A stretch of 64,000 bases of DNA, taken from contig CM017558.1 of assembly GCA_007844125.1 (NCBI GenBank), positions 48,950,772 through 49,014,771 on the forward strand. The letters are read 5' to 3'. Under the pieces are notes generated by a model. That model was not told the origin of the DNA, did no database searches, and saw nothing but the letters and a program-made list of their open reading frames with translations. Position numbers and translations under genes: made by a program. Origin of the DNA: Sinonovacula constricta (taxonomy: Eukaryota; Mollusca; Bivalvia; Cardiida; Solecurtidae). Positions 39,464-52,180 of the stretch are shown piece after piece (positions within the stretch are counted from its first letter, which is position 1; every line of letters begins with the position of its first letter).

Positions 39464-39655
39464 TCACTTATATAGAACACCAGCAGCCCCCAGGATGATT
39501 AGGATAACAACAACAACAACAATTATAACAATGATACAGAGCCAGGTGAAAAAACGTTTGAGCGTAACAAAATAGTTCTTTAAAGTTTGTACTGCTGTGG
39601 TTTTGCTGCTCTGAGTTGTCGTTGTTGTTGTCATTGAAACAGATAAACTGGAATA
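39464..39655 (-). pseudogene. Orphan duplicate of the gene 1 3' end, M4
   Basis: A second copy of the last about 60 codons of gene 1 plus the following UTR lies immediately downstream of the M4 gene 1 stop, with a repeat period of about 242 bp. It still encodes the canonical helix (TWLCIIVIIVVVVV) and ends at a stop at 39464. It is cut off from the gene by the stop at 39706, and no acceptor is visible to join it. Confidence 0.8.
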
Positions 39656-39705
39656 ATTTTAAACGATAACAATTAAAATATACCACAACGATACTACTTT
39701 ATATA

Positions 39706-40714
39706 TCACTTAGATAGAAGACCAGCAACCCGCAGGATGCTTAGGACAATAACAACAATTATAACAATGAAAAAACCTTTGCGCGTAACAAAATAGTTCT
39801 TCAAAGTTTGTACTGCTGTGGTTTTGCTGCTCTGAGTTGTCGTTGTTGTTGTCATTGAAACAGATAAACTGGAGTCATCTGAAATAACAGTAGTTGTCAC
39901 GTCGGCCTCTGTGCTAACTGGCACCGTGTCATCATCCGTGTTACTGGTTGTTGTGTTTACAATGACATCGTCTGGCTTGTTGTCTGTCATGCCACTCTCT
40001 GTGTCATTGACTGTAGTGTCCAAATCATTTGGATCAATGTTAACTGTCACATGGTCATGTTTAGTTGCATGATTGTCGACATAAAATCTACTCGAAGGAT
40101 CCACCGATGGTTCGGTTTCTTTTGCGAACGACGCGCAACTGCCCCCTACATTTATCGGTGACTGGAACATCGAAGTTGTCGCATAACGGTACGGGTCATT
40201 TTTGGGAATGGTATAGTCAATATAAGATGCCGATGCTGACCTGAATGAAGTATTTGTCGTTTTCCCCGATTCTTGTCCTTTACATGAAATGACATCACCA
40301 AACTTTGATGTCGACGAATCTGAAGAAAACCCAACATTTGAATACGATCCGGTAATCGAAATACGTGTTTCTGGAATCTTTTCCTGTATAACGGGTGTGC
40401 TCGATCTTTTGGACGGCTCCCTGTGCCATTTACCACCAGGTCCGCGTCGAACAGAAATATCCACCCCCTTATTATATGACGTCATCTTGGCTGATGGAAT
40501 ACTGTATGTAACCATCACAGGCACAGTGTCACATTTTCCAAGACGGTAGAGTTGTCGGAAGACCCACAATCTTCGGTTATCAGCGGTAACCCATCGGTCA
40601 TCAATCTTTGCAACTGAAATCGTCGGTAGGTCATATATACTGCATCTGTAATGTATGAAAACATCATCATCATTATTATAATTATTATTATTACTACTAC
40701 TACTCCTGCTACTT

Positions 40715-40749
<35 letters not shown>

Positions 40750-40750
40750 G

Positions 40751-40825
<75 letters not shown>

Positions 40826-40943
40826 CTACTATTAACGCTACTACTATTAATGCTACTACTACTACTACTACTACTACTACTATCAATGCTACGTCTACTA
40901 CTACTATTAATGCTACTACTACTACTGCTGCTACTACTACTAT

Positions 40944-40978
<35 letters not shown>

Positions 40979-41173
40979 TTAATGTTACTTCTTATACCAC
41001 TATTAATGCTTTTACTGCTACCACTACTACTTCTATTAATGCTACTACTACTACTACTACTATTAATGCTACTACTACTACTACTACTACTATTATTGCT
41101 ACTACTACTACTACTACAACTATTAATGCTACTTCTACTTCTACTACTATTAATGCTACTACTTCTATTAATT

Positions 41174-41207
<34 letters not shown>

Positions 41208-41468
41208 TATTATTAATGCTGCTACTACTACTACTACTACCACTACTAGTACTTCTATTACTTTTATTTTTATCAGAAGAAGATGGCGATGAGAAGATGA
41301 GAAGGACAAGATGATGGTGATATAATGATTTAAGATTACATACCGTCCTTCACATATATCGTCCAATGTTTCACCAATCTGTTTATAACTATGTCGACTT
41401 CTTTGGTCAAAAACATTATTTATCGAGTCTTGAGAGAAGAAAATTTCGACCGGTTTAAGCGACTTCAT
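39706..41468 (-). CDS. Gene 1, M4: DNRRLW domain protein with altered C-terminal anchor
   Basis: Exons 41468-41344 and 40645-39706; the intron is 40646-41343 (698 bp), phase 2, donor GGACG|GTATGT, acceptor CATTACAG. The product is 354 residues. The apparent frameshift between the two halves lies inside the intron and does not damage the gene. Two in-frame deletions mark it: 2 residues in the linker (NDINLD to NDLD) and 7 in the membrane segment, which now reads FFIVIIVVIVLSILRVAG with an Arg in the hydrophobic stretch. The linker shares RSASAS and DPSSRFY with M1. The intron is not divisible by three, so intron retention would truncate this copy. Confidence 0.75.
40663..41270. repeat. AGT/ACT triplet array in the gene 1 intron, M4
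   Basis: Contains the CTCCTCCTCC segment shared with M1 and absent from M2 and M3. Confidence 0.95.
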
Positions 41469-41504
41469 TTTCTGATTTTATTTTCAACCCTGATTAAACC
41501 ATCG

Positions 41505-41512
41505 AATTTATA
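41505..41512 (-). promoter_or_regulatory. TATA box candidate of gene 1, M4
   Basis: Minus-strand GGGGGGTATAAATTCG, about 40 bp before the ATG. Confidence 0.45.
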
Positions 41513-41858
41513 CCCCCCTTATCATAGGTATGTTGTAAATTCCACTGGAAACTCCAGATGTTTGCTGTTTATAGAAATTGTAGAATTCCATATTCGCAAT
41601 CGATTGCTTTGTTTCATACACCTTCATAGCTTGCGGACCTGCTTATCTATGCCCTCTACAAACCCTGTAAATGTGCATGTTTAAAACGTGACTTGTATTG
41701 TTATTGCACAAATTCGATTCATCTTCGGCCTTTTCGTACTTTTAAAGTAAAAATAGCTGAGGTGATCCTAATGCAGTACACGTTGCCAGCGCCCTCGCCT
41801 GCATCAACTCGAGTGCCACTCAAACGATACTGTTAAGTCCGGCAGCTGGGTATGGTTA

Positions 41859-44800
41859 TCGCCCCCCACCTCTCCCCCGCCTTTTTTTCATGGATATCAA
41901 AATGTTCGTGAGGGTGTCAAGAAACAAAATCTCCAATGTACTCAAAAATAAACCCATTTGGGCTATATGAAAACTAATAGTTTCCATGGCAACTATCATG
42001 AAATTTTAATAGGAGAGTAGATCTAGAAAAACTTATTACTTCTCCAAAAATGTAATAGACGTATACATCTGTAACTCAATTAAAGGTTATTGAATAGCCA
42101 TTATGGCTATGTGTCAGTTATGCAAATTAGCACTTATGAATACCGGTATTTATAAGTTCTAATGAGATGATAAAAATAGACTTTATTTTTGAAAAATTGG
42201 TTAGATTCTTTTTATTTTAAAGCAATATTCAAACAAATAACAGTTTCAAAAGTTATATACATACCACTGCCGGTCTAACACACGTTGGTCTAAGCTTCAT
42301 ATGATTTGGTTCATTTTATTTTTTTAATGACTTTTTATTTATTTTCGTCCAAATTTTGCTCATTCATTTTCGCTAGAAGTCTTCTTATAACTAACCATAA
42401 CAAAGAAGAACAATTTTGTATCATTCATTAAGTAGAGTTTATTTTAAAAAGATGTCAATTTTGAGCAAGTGAATTAGAATTTATTTCATTTAAAGGCAAT
42501 TTTTAAACAAATTGTACTGTTTCAAAATTTTAAAAGGCACTTCTCTTTGTCTGATACGTGTTTGTTTAAGTTTTGCATGAATTAGTCTTTTTTTAAATTA
42601 ATTTTGTCTGTGCTTATTAAAACGTTTAATAGGCACTTCTCTTTGTCTGATACGTGTTTGTTTAAGTTTTGCATGAATTGATCTTTTTTTTTTTAAATTA
42701 ATTTTGTCTGTGCTTATTAAAAGCCTGCATGAAACAGTTCATAGCATGGAAAACAAAGTTTTAGACTGGTCCTTTGCTGAAGGATATCATTAAGCTACGA
42801 TTTGAACTTACTTTTAATTTTGTAAATTAGCGCTCATGAACATTTAAAAATCCTAATCATGAGCGTACACTGTGCAATTTATCACTAAGGCAGGTATAAT
42901 AAAAAAGACTTTTTTGGTAATTATAAAATTTATTAGGATGTTTTTTTTTTTATTTCTTCTCTTTCCGTCCTGTACAAACGATCTCAAGCATTTAACTAAA
43001 ATCTTTCTGCGTGTAGAAGAAAGTTTCTAGTAATTATTCAGTAAGTGATGTTATGCTACACCTTTATATCCTCATAAACTAAGCAATTTATTGAAATGGA
43101 TTAGGGTTGAACGCTTAAAATTGTTTCTGTTAATTGAATTAAATATTTCTGCGTCTTTCTTAATGAATGAGGTACATAATTTTATTGACTTTATCTCTAA
43201 GACTTTTTATAGGTTTTATCAATTCCTATCATTTTCAAGTTCACGTTATCTTTAATTGTTAGCTAACAAATGTGGTGCATTCTCTTTCGCAAACATTATG
43301 TGAAAACAAGCTTATCTTTTTCATTACCATCTCCTAGCATACCTGTCACACCTTTATAGGAATTTATAACATTAAAACCCTGTTTGTATTTTTTTAATTA
43401 TTAGTTTAACAGAACATCTCGTTGACCATTTCCCTAATATAACCAAGAACTGGAATCTTTGTGGCACACTCTTTTAAAAAGCTCATGCAATTTGATCTGA
43501 TATGTCCAACACTTCAACACATTTGTGGACAACACTTTTGCATGTTTTAGAGAATCCTTCCGAGATATTTCCTAGTAGATAAGCAAAACCATATCTATTA
43601 ACACAACAAACATGTCGTTTTATTTTGGAGCAATGCTGCTACATTTACCACGTTTTATCATCTTATCCTTTGACATAGGGAACGAAATGTTTACAATTTG
43701 CCTTGTTATACTTCAGTTTTCTTAATCTTTGCCCACATCATGTCACTTTTAGTTTTAAATTGTGCTGTCTAGTAGTTTTTCTAAATGCAGATAATATAAG
43801 ATAATATATAAGAAAACAATTCTTAGCCGAATGCCAATTTTAATGTTAAGATTGTAAACCAAGATTTCTTTGTAATTTTCAAATCAGTTATGACATAATT
43901 TCTATCTTACCCCTTTGATAACATCATTTTAATTAATTAACTGTATGAAATGTATACATTATGTTCAATGTAGATCTAGGATCACCAAACAATCCAGCTT
44001 TTTAACTGTTGCAGCATCGTTCTGTTTACCGTCAATATGTTGTTCTTGCCACTCTTGAATATAGCTGACAATAAGCTTCTAGACATTTTGTTATTTACAT
44101 ACTTATATATGCATGCATATATAATCGAATCAAGATAACGTGACAATTGTATTTTTCCGTTTTATTGACAATTATATCACAAACAAAATGTCAGGATTAA
44201 AATAAACACTTTTGGCTTACATTATTTCTACCGAACTTCTGCAAATATAGGCTGCATAAATTAACTTTATATCCCAGTTTATTTATGTTGGTACATGGCA
44301 TGGTAATACCAAGCTGCTGGACTATGGAGAAAGAAAAATAACATGTACACCCCTTAATGACACGGCGTATTTTAATACGCCTTTATCTGTGCTTGTGCAA
44401 ATGTGTAACCATCGATCGGTAGTTTCGATGTCACATGTCGCATGATTTGCTAAACTCCTCTGTATTTGCGTGCTGGCTTATACTTTCAAGACGCATCAAG
44501 CGCTGACAGCGAATATCGATGTGTAGAACGCAAACATGAAACCTGTGTTAAGAAAGTGAAAGTAGATACATATTTCAAAATCGCATTTTTTAAAAATACA
44601 ATTTATTCCCTTTCTGATGTTTCGTTCAATGACTTAAAAGTAACACTGTCTTCATGTCACACTAGCCTGGAGCGCATTACGATATATAAACCGTATTATA
44701 AGTCATTATTTGTTAAAATATTGTGTGTATAAATAAAATAAAATAAATAAGCAACTCACGATTCAACATTATACTAAAGCATAGTGATACTTCCTTGACG

Positions 44801-47273
44801 GAAGGATGCTGGATCAGATAAAATGAACGCGAGCTAGTATAATTAAAAGTTATTTCATAACTGTTCATTATTGAATGGAACAGTACTTAAAAACGATTTA
44901 TTAAAACAAAGTTTTAACAAATTATACAACGTGCTACCATGACAAAATTAATGTAATTAAATTCAGTTTATTGGCTATACTCGGGTTTTATCTGATTTTT
45001 ATTCTTTAGATGAACTTTCTTTGGTAAGATAATATCGTTATTGAAAACGAGAAATATTGCCAGAAAGAAAAACGCACAAGTGTCCCACATTCTGGTATTT
45101 ATGGGTGTTTTGGTCAGGAGCAAAAGTAAACGTTGCAGATTATCTTGAGCACATGTTAGCTCCCAAGAGCGGCGCCAATAAAAACAACGACCGTCACGAC
45201 CGCAGCAACATCTGGAAAGATCTAAGTAATAGACCGTTTTAAAAGGAACGGTGAAACCTGTTGATATAAACCGGTCAGTGTCAGTGTAAACAACGTGGTG
45301 AATGTGTCATAGGACTATATTTTATTAATATATTTAATTTTATTGATAAGTTATAAAAAATTTAATGTTGTAGCTATAAAATGTAGTTATAAACATAGTT
45401 AATATGCACTAAAATTAAAGTATTTATAGAAAGAAAGATAACTTGGTCAAGATTAAATTAAGTTATACACGTATTGTTGTTCGTTAAGTCATAACCCTTT
45501 GAAACGTTGTTACGACCGGTGTCGCTATTTAAGATTTATTTATAAAATGGCACGTTTACTAAACGACGAAATGGTGTAACAGAAAGAACAAGCCAGCAAC
45601 AAACTAGTACAATAATGTTTTATTTTAATAATAAGAATATATGACAAAGTCCTATGACCATTGCAACATATCCTAAACTCCGAAAAGGCAGAGAACAAAG
45701 GTATTTCACATGCAAGCCAAGCGAAAAGTAAGAACAAATTTGTGATGAGTCATTTAACGAAAAGAGCAAACCCGACAGTTACCGCCTTGAAACGGTCAGT
45801 CGGCAATATGGACCGACTGGGGTGCTTAAATCGGTTTACAGAGCTCTAACCTCGTGAGTTTCTCAAATGCAAGCAATGAAAAGAAAAACGATCTATTTGA
45901 ATACAAAATGTCCAAGCGCTGATATTTTCTATAAGGCATGACGGAAGTAGTGACGTCATTGAAAAATAATATCTACATAGTGTTTAGAAAAGAAAATGGT
46001 ATTACTTCGATTTGAAAAACTAAACAAAAATGGTTGACTGAAAATAGAATTGACTTTCTAAATCATGAACAAACAACTAAATCTATGGCGTAACAAAATA
46101 ATAATAAATATATCAGACAAAATGTGAGAATACAAAATAAATGTTAGCTTACAGTTTGTCCCTTTAGGATGTGTCCCTTTAATAGTCCAACGTCGAATAA
46201 TCCTGAAGAGTTTCCGGTAGAATGTCCTCGTAGATACGCACAGTTGAAATTATCCAAAGGTAGAACAATACACGAATATAATTAATATAATTCCAAATCC
46301 AACACTTTAATATTTATATCACTGTAGAATATAATAAGTCCACGTAAGTTCCAACAAAGAAAGGTTTAATATAGAAGCTGCAAGTATTTCCAAACTATCT
46401 GTCCAAACTCTAATAATAGAAGGCAGAAGTCTCCAAAACATTCACGAAACCCAGTTAAAAATAAACAAATTAATTTTCTAGCATGATCCTTTTCTTTCTA
46501 GCTGTTACGCGAATGCTACGTCATGCGAAATACGTCATTAATACCACTACGATTAACAACCCCTTAACCTGAATAGCGTTACCTTAAACGCTGGTGTACT
46601 ACTGTACATAACAACGTTTTGATTGGATAATTTTAAGCCATTGACCACTTGTCAACCGGTCGTCATTTCAAATTTTCAATTAACAAAGAGCGGATGACAT
46701 ATGTAGATTTGGATCTACCAGGAATTATATTTCTGCAGTAAAATTTAGTTTGTGTTATCAAAAGCCTTTTTATTTATTTAAAGTATTTATACAAACATAT
46801 TCATTGCTACGATCTATAATTAATATTATTTTGTTTTATAATCTTTATAAATGTGTACGTTGTTGTTACTTTGTCAACAACTAATTGAGCTATACAGGCC
46901 TACATATAAATGTACATATATTTAAATTCGTTATTATGTTATTATACCATATAATATATTTTCTGTTACAGATTGTTGATCCAAGTGGATCCCTTTAACA
47001 CCATGATTAAAATATTCAAGACAAGATTGACTTTGAACTTTTTTAAAGAACCCCCCAAAAAACTAGTAACAAATTGTTTGCCTGCTTTATACAAAAGAAC
47101 ACGTGCGTTTTGTTTGTGATAGATTTTGTACCTGAAACTATATTGGACATGTTAAAGGGATAACTACTCTAATTTAATACTTTAAAACAACAACAACACG
47201 ACTGATAAATATTAGTATCACATTATCCCATTAAAGCTTGTTTTTACATTAGTAACTTTTCTATCTATGACAT
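41859..47273. repeat. Spacer unit S3
   Basis: The most divergent spacer. It has a deletion of about 70 bp near 46410 (loss of the repeated ATGTCCAAACT words and following bases), an 11-bp insertion near 42090, and frame-breaking changes in the coding-like remnants. It ends at CTATGACAT, where the array stops and unrelated DNA begins. Confidence 0.9.
42535..42722. repeat. Two tandem copies of the 100-bp unit, S3
   Basis: The AGGCACTTCTCTTTGTCTG word repeated as in S1 and S2. Confidence 0.88.
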
Positions 47274-47439
47274 TTATTGCAAGCAACAACATGGCATCGG
47301 TGCTTCATTGTATATGGACATGTGCACGTTTGTACCGACAGGAAGCTTTCTGGATCATATGCTAATACTGCCGTCTTTTCTTAAAACAAATAACACAATT
47401 TCAAGTTCACGTGGCAAACATTTATTATTTGACCATCTT

Positions 47440-47690
47440 CCACTAATTGTGACCCAAGGTTCGATACCGGGCCGCGACATATCATAGTCGATAAAAATGG
47501 TAGGGGGATCGCTCCCTTCCTAACTCTCAAGCAAATATAAGGGTAGTTCCATGACTGGTTGGCCTGGTGTCAGGATAATGTGACTGGGTGAGGTATCATG
47601 CCAGATGTTCACGGCATTCTATATACAGTGAAGACAGCACTATATCTGCTACAGGTGAACACCGATTGCAGATAACTGAAATGTTAATTG
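47440..47690 (+). mobile_element. tRNA-like SINE
   Basis: A B-box-like GGTTCGATACC at 47458-47468 is followed by a body with ATATAAGGGTAGTTCCATG, GTCAGGATAATGTGACTGGG and TCACGGCATT. The body aligns with the minus strand of 53180-53560 and, more weakly, with the gene 2 intron. I recall similar core sequences as widespread in molluscan SINEs. Boundaries are approximate and no target-site duplication was identified. Confidence 0.6.
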
Positions 47691-48540
47691 GCCTAACTCT
47701 ACCAGACATAAATATAGCAAGTACAAGATCGGCATTTTAGTCAGTTTTAGTTTGAAACTTGTTATTTTTTTCATAATCATCGTTCCAGTAATATGACTCC
47801 TTAAGTTTATTGTTCAACTTCATAAGATAATGGCAGAAACGTTTTGCTTAAGATTAAATTCATTAATCAACCAAGTATATATATATTTTTGCATAAAAAC
47901 TTAGTTATATTAGCGTACTATTTAATGTTTAAACTGTTTAAATTTCAAATGAAAATATTGTTTTCACTGGGTAGTGTCACGTCAATAGCATTTGTTACCA
48001 TTGATATCGTGTACGTTATTTAAAGGGAAATACGTGTTTGCTTGTCTCTGCATATGTTTGGAAAAAAAATTAAATTAGTTCCAAGGCGGTAACTGATGGT
48101 TTTTCTTTATGTGTGTTATGTCTCGTCTCTGTGTTTGTTTGTTTTTCACATTTGCATTTACCTTGTTTGCCTTTGTCTACTGATGGATAAAATTTAAATA
48201 TCTGTTGGAGTTTTGATAGGACCTTTTCTTATTTACCTATCAATAGCAAAGTTATTTTGTTCAAATTTTATATCTTCGCCTTTTTCACAGTTGTATGTTC
48301 AGTTTAGTAAACCAATTAAAAAGATTCCTCTTTTGACCAGATACTCTTTAGAACGTATCTCCTACACTTTAAAACTTAAGAAACAAAAAAATTTGGTGTG
48401 GAAGTGGGGATGCCCCTCACCCCACCCTTCCCCACCACCCCAACTAGAACGAATGTCAAAATCGGTACTCGACGCCCCAGCTATTTCTCTGTCCCATCTC
48501 TCGGTCAACCACTCACCACGTGGTTTATACTTATACTGAT
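47690..48540 (+). repeat. Dispersed repeat, copy A
   Basis: Shares words in order with 62310-63420: ACCAGACATAAATATAGCA, AAGATTAAATTCATT, AGCATTTGTTA..CATTGATATCG, and CAACTAGAACG..ATGTCAAAATC. Divergence and indels are substantial, so this is an old duplication or two members of one transposon family. No coding capacity seen. Confidence 0.65.
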
Positions 48541-49329
48541 TGAATAAGCCGGTTTTTATAATTACATATTCTTATTGTGAGGAAGTAAACTGCATTTTTT
48601 ATGTAGACAGTACAAAATGTTGTCCGAACTTTATTATTAGTGTTATTATGTAGTCAAAAAATAAAGCAGCTATCATTTTTCAGTAGTTTTAACAAAAAGG
48701 CGAAGCCATATTGGTCGCAAGAAGTGAAGAATAGTACACACAAGCGCACGTCATTTTCGCAGGATGTGGATAGACAAAAGTCGCCCAGGGCCACACATGC
48801 ACGCATCCTATCGACTATTGAAGGTAGCTAAATAAGAGTTTAAAACACACAGCATTGGAGGACTTAACACTATCAAAATCTTATTATGACTTAACAACAT
48901 TCGCAGAAATCGACCTTTTTTTAAAATTTCTGCCAAGACGCAGTGGTCAGTTTTCTGTCGTTTGTAACCTGCTTTTAGTTGATAACATGTCTTACAATGA
49001 ATGACTGAGACAAATGGGTCCGAGCCCTATTTCCTTGATGTGTTCTCTCATCCAGAGCCTGGAACCACTTGTAGAATCCATTCCCAGCAGAAATGTATTT
49101 GTTTGCAACGTATTTGCATACTGTATCTCGAACACTTTAGTGTTATATATTAATATAACTACATTTCATATTTATAGTATAAGACAATATAAATTGTTAA
49201 ATCACACACACAAGAATGTCTCTGTGAGATTTTTTGTTGTATTTGGGGTGGAGAAACATCTCAACTGAGTTATGATTCTGCAAGTGGAGCTTGGAATATC
49301 AGAAGCGGCAGTAAAATAACAAACGACAA
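48541..49329. other. No recognisable gene
   Basis: AT-rich sequence with short open frames but no splice-supported exon, repeat or element that I can recognise. Confidence 0.5.
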
Positions 49330-49580
49330 TGGGTGCGTTTGATCATAAATCTTAAGATCATGTTTTTCTCTTAAAAATGGTTTTCCTTCTTAAGAGCGTT
49401 TCATTAATATTTCGAAAATCGCTTTCCAAGAGCATACTCGCCCTTAAATCTTAAGAGTGCTTTTGATCGATTTGCTACCAATCTCACTTACGACAGTTTG
49501 TTGAAACGCACGTAGGAGTGATCGTAAGACCAAAAGAACGTTTTAAATCGATTTTAAGAATTATGATGAAACGCACCCAA
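49330..49580. mobile_element. MITE with TGGGTGCGTTT terminal inverted repeats
   Basis: The left end TGGGTGCGTTTGATCATAA and the right end, read on the minus strand, TGGGTGCGTTTCATCATAA match over about 29 bp with three mismatches. The 251-bp interior has no coding capacity. A target-site duplication is not clear, so the superfamily is unassigned. Confidence 0.75.
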
Positions 49581-50787
49581 TGTCTTTAATGAGCATACTA
49601 AGCATGGGTAGAAACTGCCATACACTCGTTGACCATTCTATTCAATTGGCAATGACACATGATAAGACATGTACGAAGCTATGGTAGGCCTTAGGATACT
49701 ATATTCACAGTTGTGATGAAAACACTTTTAATTCTACACCGAATACTCAGCATTTATCGCAAAGAATATATTTATCCGCAGTTACTTTCAGTTTGTGAAA
49801 GATAGAAACACAAATCTCGGTTTATCGCAAACGTTTGCTAGCTACTTTGTGCCCTAGGATTGGATCATTTCATCAACAAATCCCTGCTAAACCTCATGAC
49901 AATGCCAACACGGACTAAGTGGAAACGCGCAATAAAACAGCAATTGCCCATGAATCTGCATTCTGGAGCCAACGAGTATTGTCAGACGAAGACTGTTTTT
50001 TTGGAACTCCCCAGCAAACTATATAGAAAGTTTTGTTATATACACAGTGTTAAATGATCAAGTGTTTTGATGTGTTTTGGAAGATACTAGCACCGGGTTA
50101 TGGTGCAAGGTACCTTCATGGCGCAAGGTACCTTCAGAGTCTGAAGTTCAGACAGTGAAAAAACTTCATATTTTTACCAGTGTGTCAATAATCTAGATAT
50201 TCAATATACGTATAATTGTTATACATATTACCTTGAATGGTGGGACTTTCTGTGCAATGTTGTTTAGTTAGATATGAGACTGGCTTATACGTGATATAAT
50301 ATGACCCATGACAGATATTTAACGTTTTGCCTGGAGCTGATGTAACATCAATATGTGACTACAAACTCATTCAAATAGAATCCATTTAACTCTTTTTTCC
50401 GTGCGTATATTGTTGCATTCAAAAGAAACAGTGAAGTCACGGACACGAAGTGTCTCTAATTACCCATCGTCATTGTAAATAAAATGGTTACCTTACATTT
50501 GTAAATATACTGCATGCTGTACAAATGTTCCATGTCAACTCTTTGGGTGAATAAAAACAACTTTTTATTGTGTTATATTGATCAATAAACGCTCATGTGT
50601 AAGATAAACTTTGATCTGCCTTCCAGTACAAGTTACAACGCTGAGTGCATGAAACTTGTCATTAATGATGACAAAACAACGCTGACAAGTTGGTGACGCC
50701 TCTTTTAAAATATTGTCACAGTTTCTAATGACAATTGGCATGATTAATGGCTATGTCGAATTCACGTTGTTTGTTTATTCTGTGTAG
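49581..50787. other. No recognisable gene
   Basis: One 65-codon plus-strand frame (49860-50057) with basic composition has no support. The 14-bp direct repeat GCAAGGTACCTTCA occurs twice near 50106-50136. Nothing else seen. Confidence 0.45.
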
Positions 50788-50915
50788 GGAATGCCGCCGG
50801 AATCAATCTGTGCGTAGGCATTGTTTTGATCACAGCAACAACCTTATTAATGATAGCCCTCATGAAACTTGAAATGAAACACGCAATATTTAACGGATGG
50901 TTATGGTTTTTTTGA
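50788..50915 (+). CDS. Candidate terminal exon encoding a membrane helix
   Basis: After a good acceptor (TTTATTCTGTGTAG|GG) a frame runs 41 codons to a stop at 50913-50915. It encodes a hydrophobic segment (INLCVGIVLITATTLLMIAL) followed by a short tail with basic residues, which looks like the C-terminal end of a single-pass membrane protein. No upstream exon with matching phase was identified. It could be chance or a relic. Confidence 0.3.
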
Positions 50916-50931
50916 TGTCACTGTTTCGACA

Positions 50932-51234
50932 ATGGAATCAAGTAACGCATGTGTTGTAATGCTGTCGGTCACATCGAACGATTATTTGTCTGTTAGACCA
51001 TCCTCTTTTGGGTTGGCTATTAAAACATTAGTTGCACACGTCTTACTGACGGCTGTCTGTGCAATCTTCCACCTGGTTCTCCTCGTTAACGCCAATATTT
51101 TGGAACGTTATTGGCGACGCGCTGAAGTGCGACGCCTATATATGGAATGCTCATTGAAATGTACAGTACACATGGGGAAAGTCTGTTTTGCGGACTTTCA
51201 TAACCATGATAGAGTACGGGTCCTAATTCAGTAA
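50932..51234 (+). CDS. Hypothetical 100-residue ORF with one hydrophobic segment
   Basis: An ATG-to-stop frame with more GC than its surroundings. It has one hydrophobic stretch (LVAHVLLTAVCAIFHLVLLV) followed by a basic ERYWRRAEVRR segment. It begins 16 bp after the stop of the preceding exon candidate, so it could equally be 3' UTR. The SVRPSSFGL motif partly recurs near 51440 (SVRPSMFGL). Family not recognised. Confidence 0.3.
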   Translation: MESSNACVVMLSVTSNDYLSVRPSSFGLAIKTLVAHVLLTAVCAIFHLVLLVNANILERYWRRAEVRRLYMECSLKCTVHMGKVCFADFHNHDRVRVLIQ

Positions 51235-52180
51235 AAGGTGTTTTTTTATCAATCATTTTTATGTATTTTTATATTTATTCTGGTTGCCTGTAACTTCCAC
51301 ACAATCATGGCAGAAAACAAGAGATTTTTATTTATGTTTTTTATTATTAAAATGTCTAAACCTTGAACGTTATTATACACGGATTCTCGGTAATCCCTTA
51401 TATATTCATACTTACGTAAGTAACAAGAAATCCATTTCGGTACGTCCTTCGATGTTCGGACTGCATACTAACAGAGTGAGATTATCTATTAGCAACGAAA
51501 CTGTCCATAGCCAAACATAGCTTGTAATTAGCTTGAAGGTTGTTTTTTTGAGAATGGGGTTAAGGTTATAATTGAGTCGGAGGGATCAACATTTAAATTC
51601 TAGACCCGAAAAGTTTTCAAACAGATCTTAATCGATTTGGATGATCATTATTCATTAATAAACGTCCAACACACGAAGAACATTCCTGGATTGCGTGTTT
51701 ACACCTCTAGCCTCTAAGTCACAATCGTGGACCAGTGGAGGGCAAGAAGAGATTTTGTTCGTTTGTGTCCTTGTTTATTGGACTTATAGTCCCACCAACA
51801 GTATTTCAGTTTATGTGACCAAGAACAATTTAATGTAACGAAGGAAGTTTGACTTCCTTGTGTATTCTTTAATTCCTTGTACATTTGTACTTTATCATTG
51901 AGTTCAAGTCCAATGACTAGTAGTCTTAGCTATGTTGTTTTATATAAGTGCAATTTTCATCTTCCATTGTCTTTTTTCGCAACTAATTAGACCCTTAATT
52001 CTTCCACAATATTTCTAGAACAACTTTGTTTCTCGTGTGTTTCTTTTGCGCCTTACTGACGTTTCAGTGAATATTTCGACCAATTTAAATACTGAACGTA
52101 GCTTGCCCTACTTAATTACTATTTCAATGTAGATATTAACAATAACACATGTATTCTGCTACTCTGTGGATTGGTGTCCA
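51235..52180. other. No recognisable gene
   Basis: AT-rich sequence. A short hairpin (GGAAGTTTGACTTCC, near 51844) is the only structure noticed. Confidence 0.45.

Larger units (their letters stand above)
35689..41858. repeat. Segmental cassette M4
   Basis: Begins in the GA microsatellite exactly like M3 (offset 11344 bp). It carries gene 2 (36703-37895) and gene 1 (39706-41468). It differs from M3 by a tandem duplication of the gene 1 3' end (39418-39875) and by a gene 1 sequence that resembles M1 instead of M3. Confidence 0.92.

Noticed and set aside
39706..41468. M4 gene 1 as a frameshifted pseudogene
   Set aside because: The frame break lies wholly within the intron; both exons are open and their splice sites intact.
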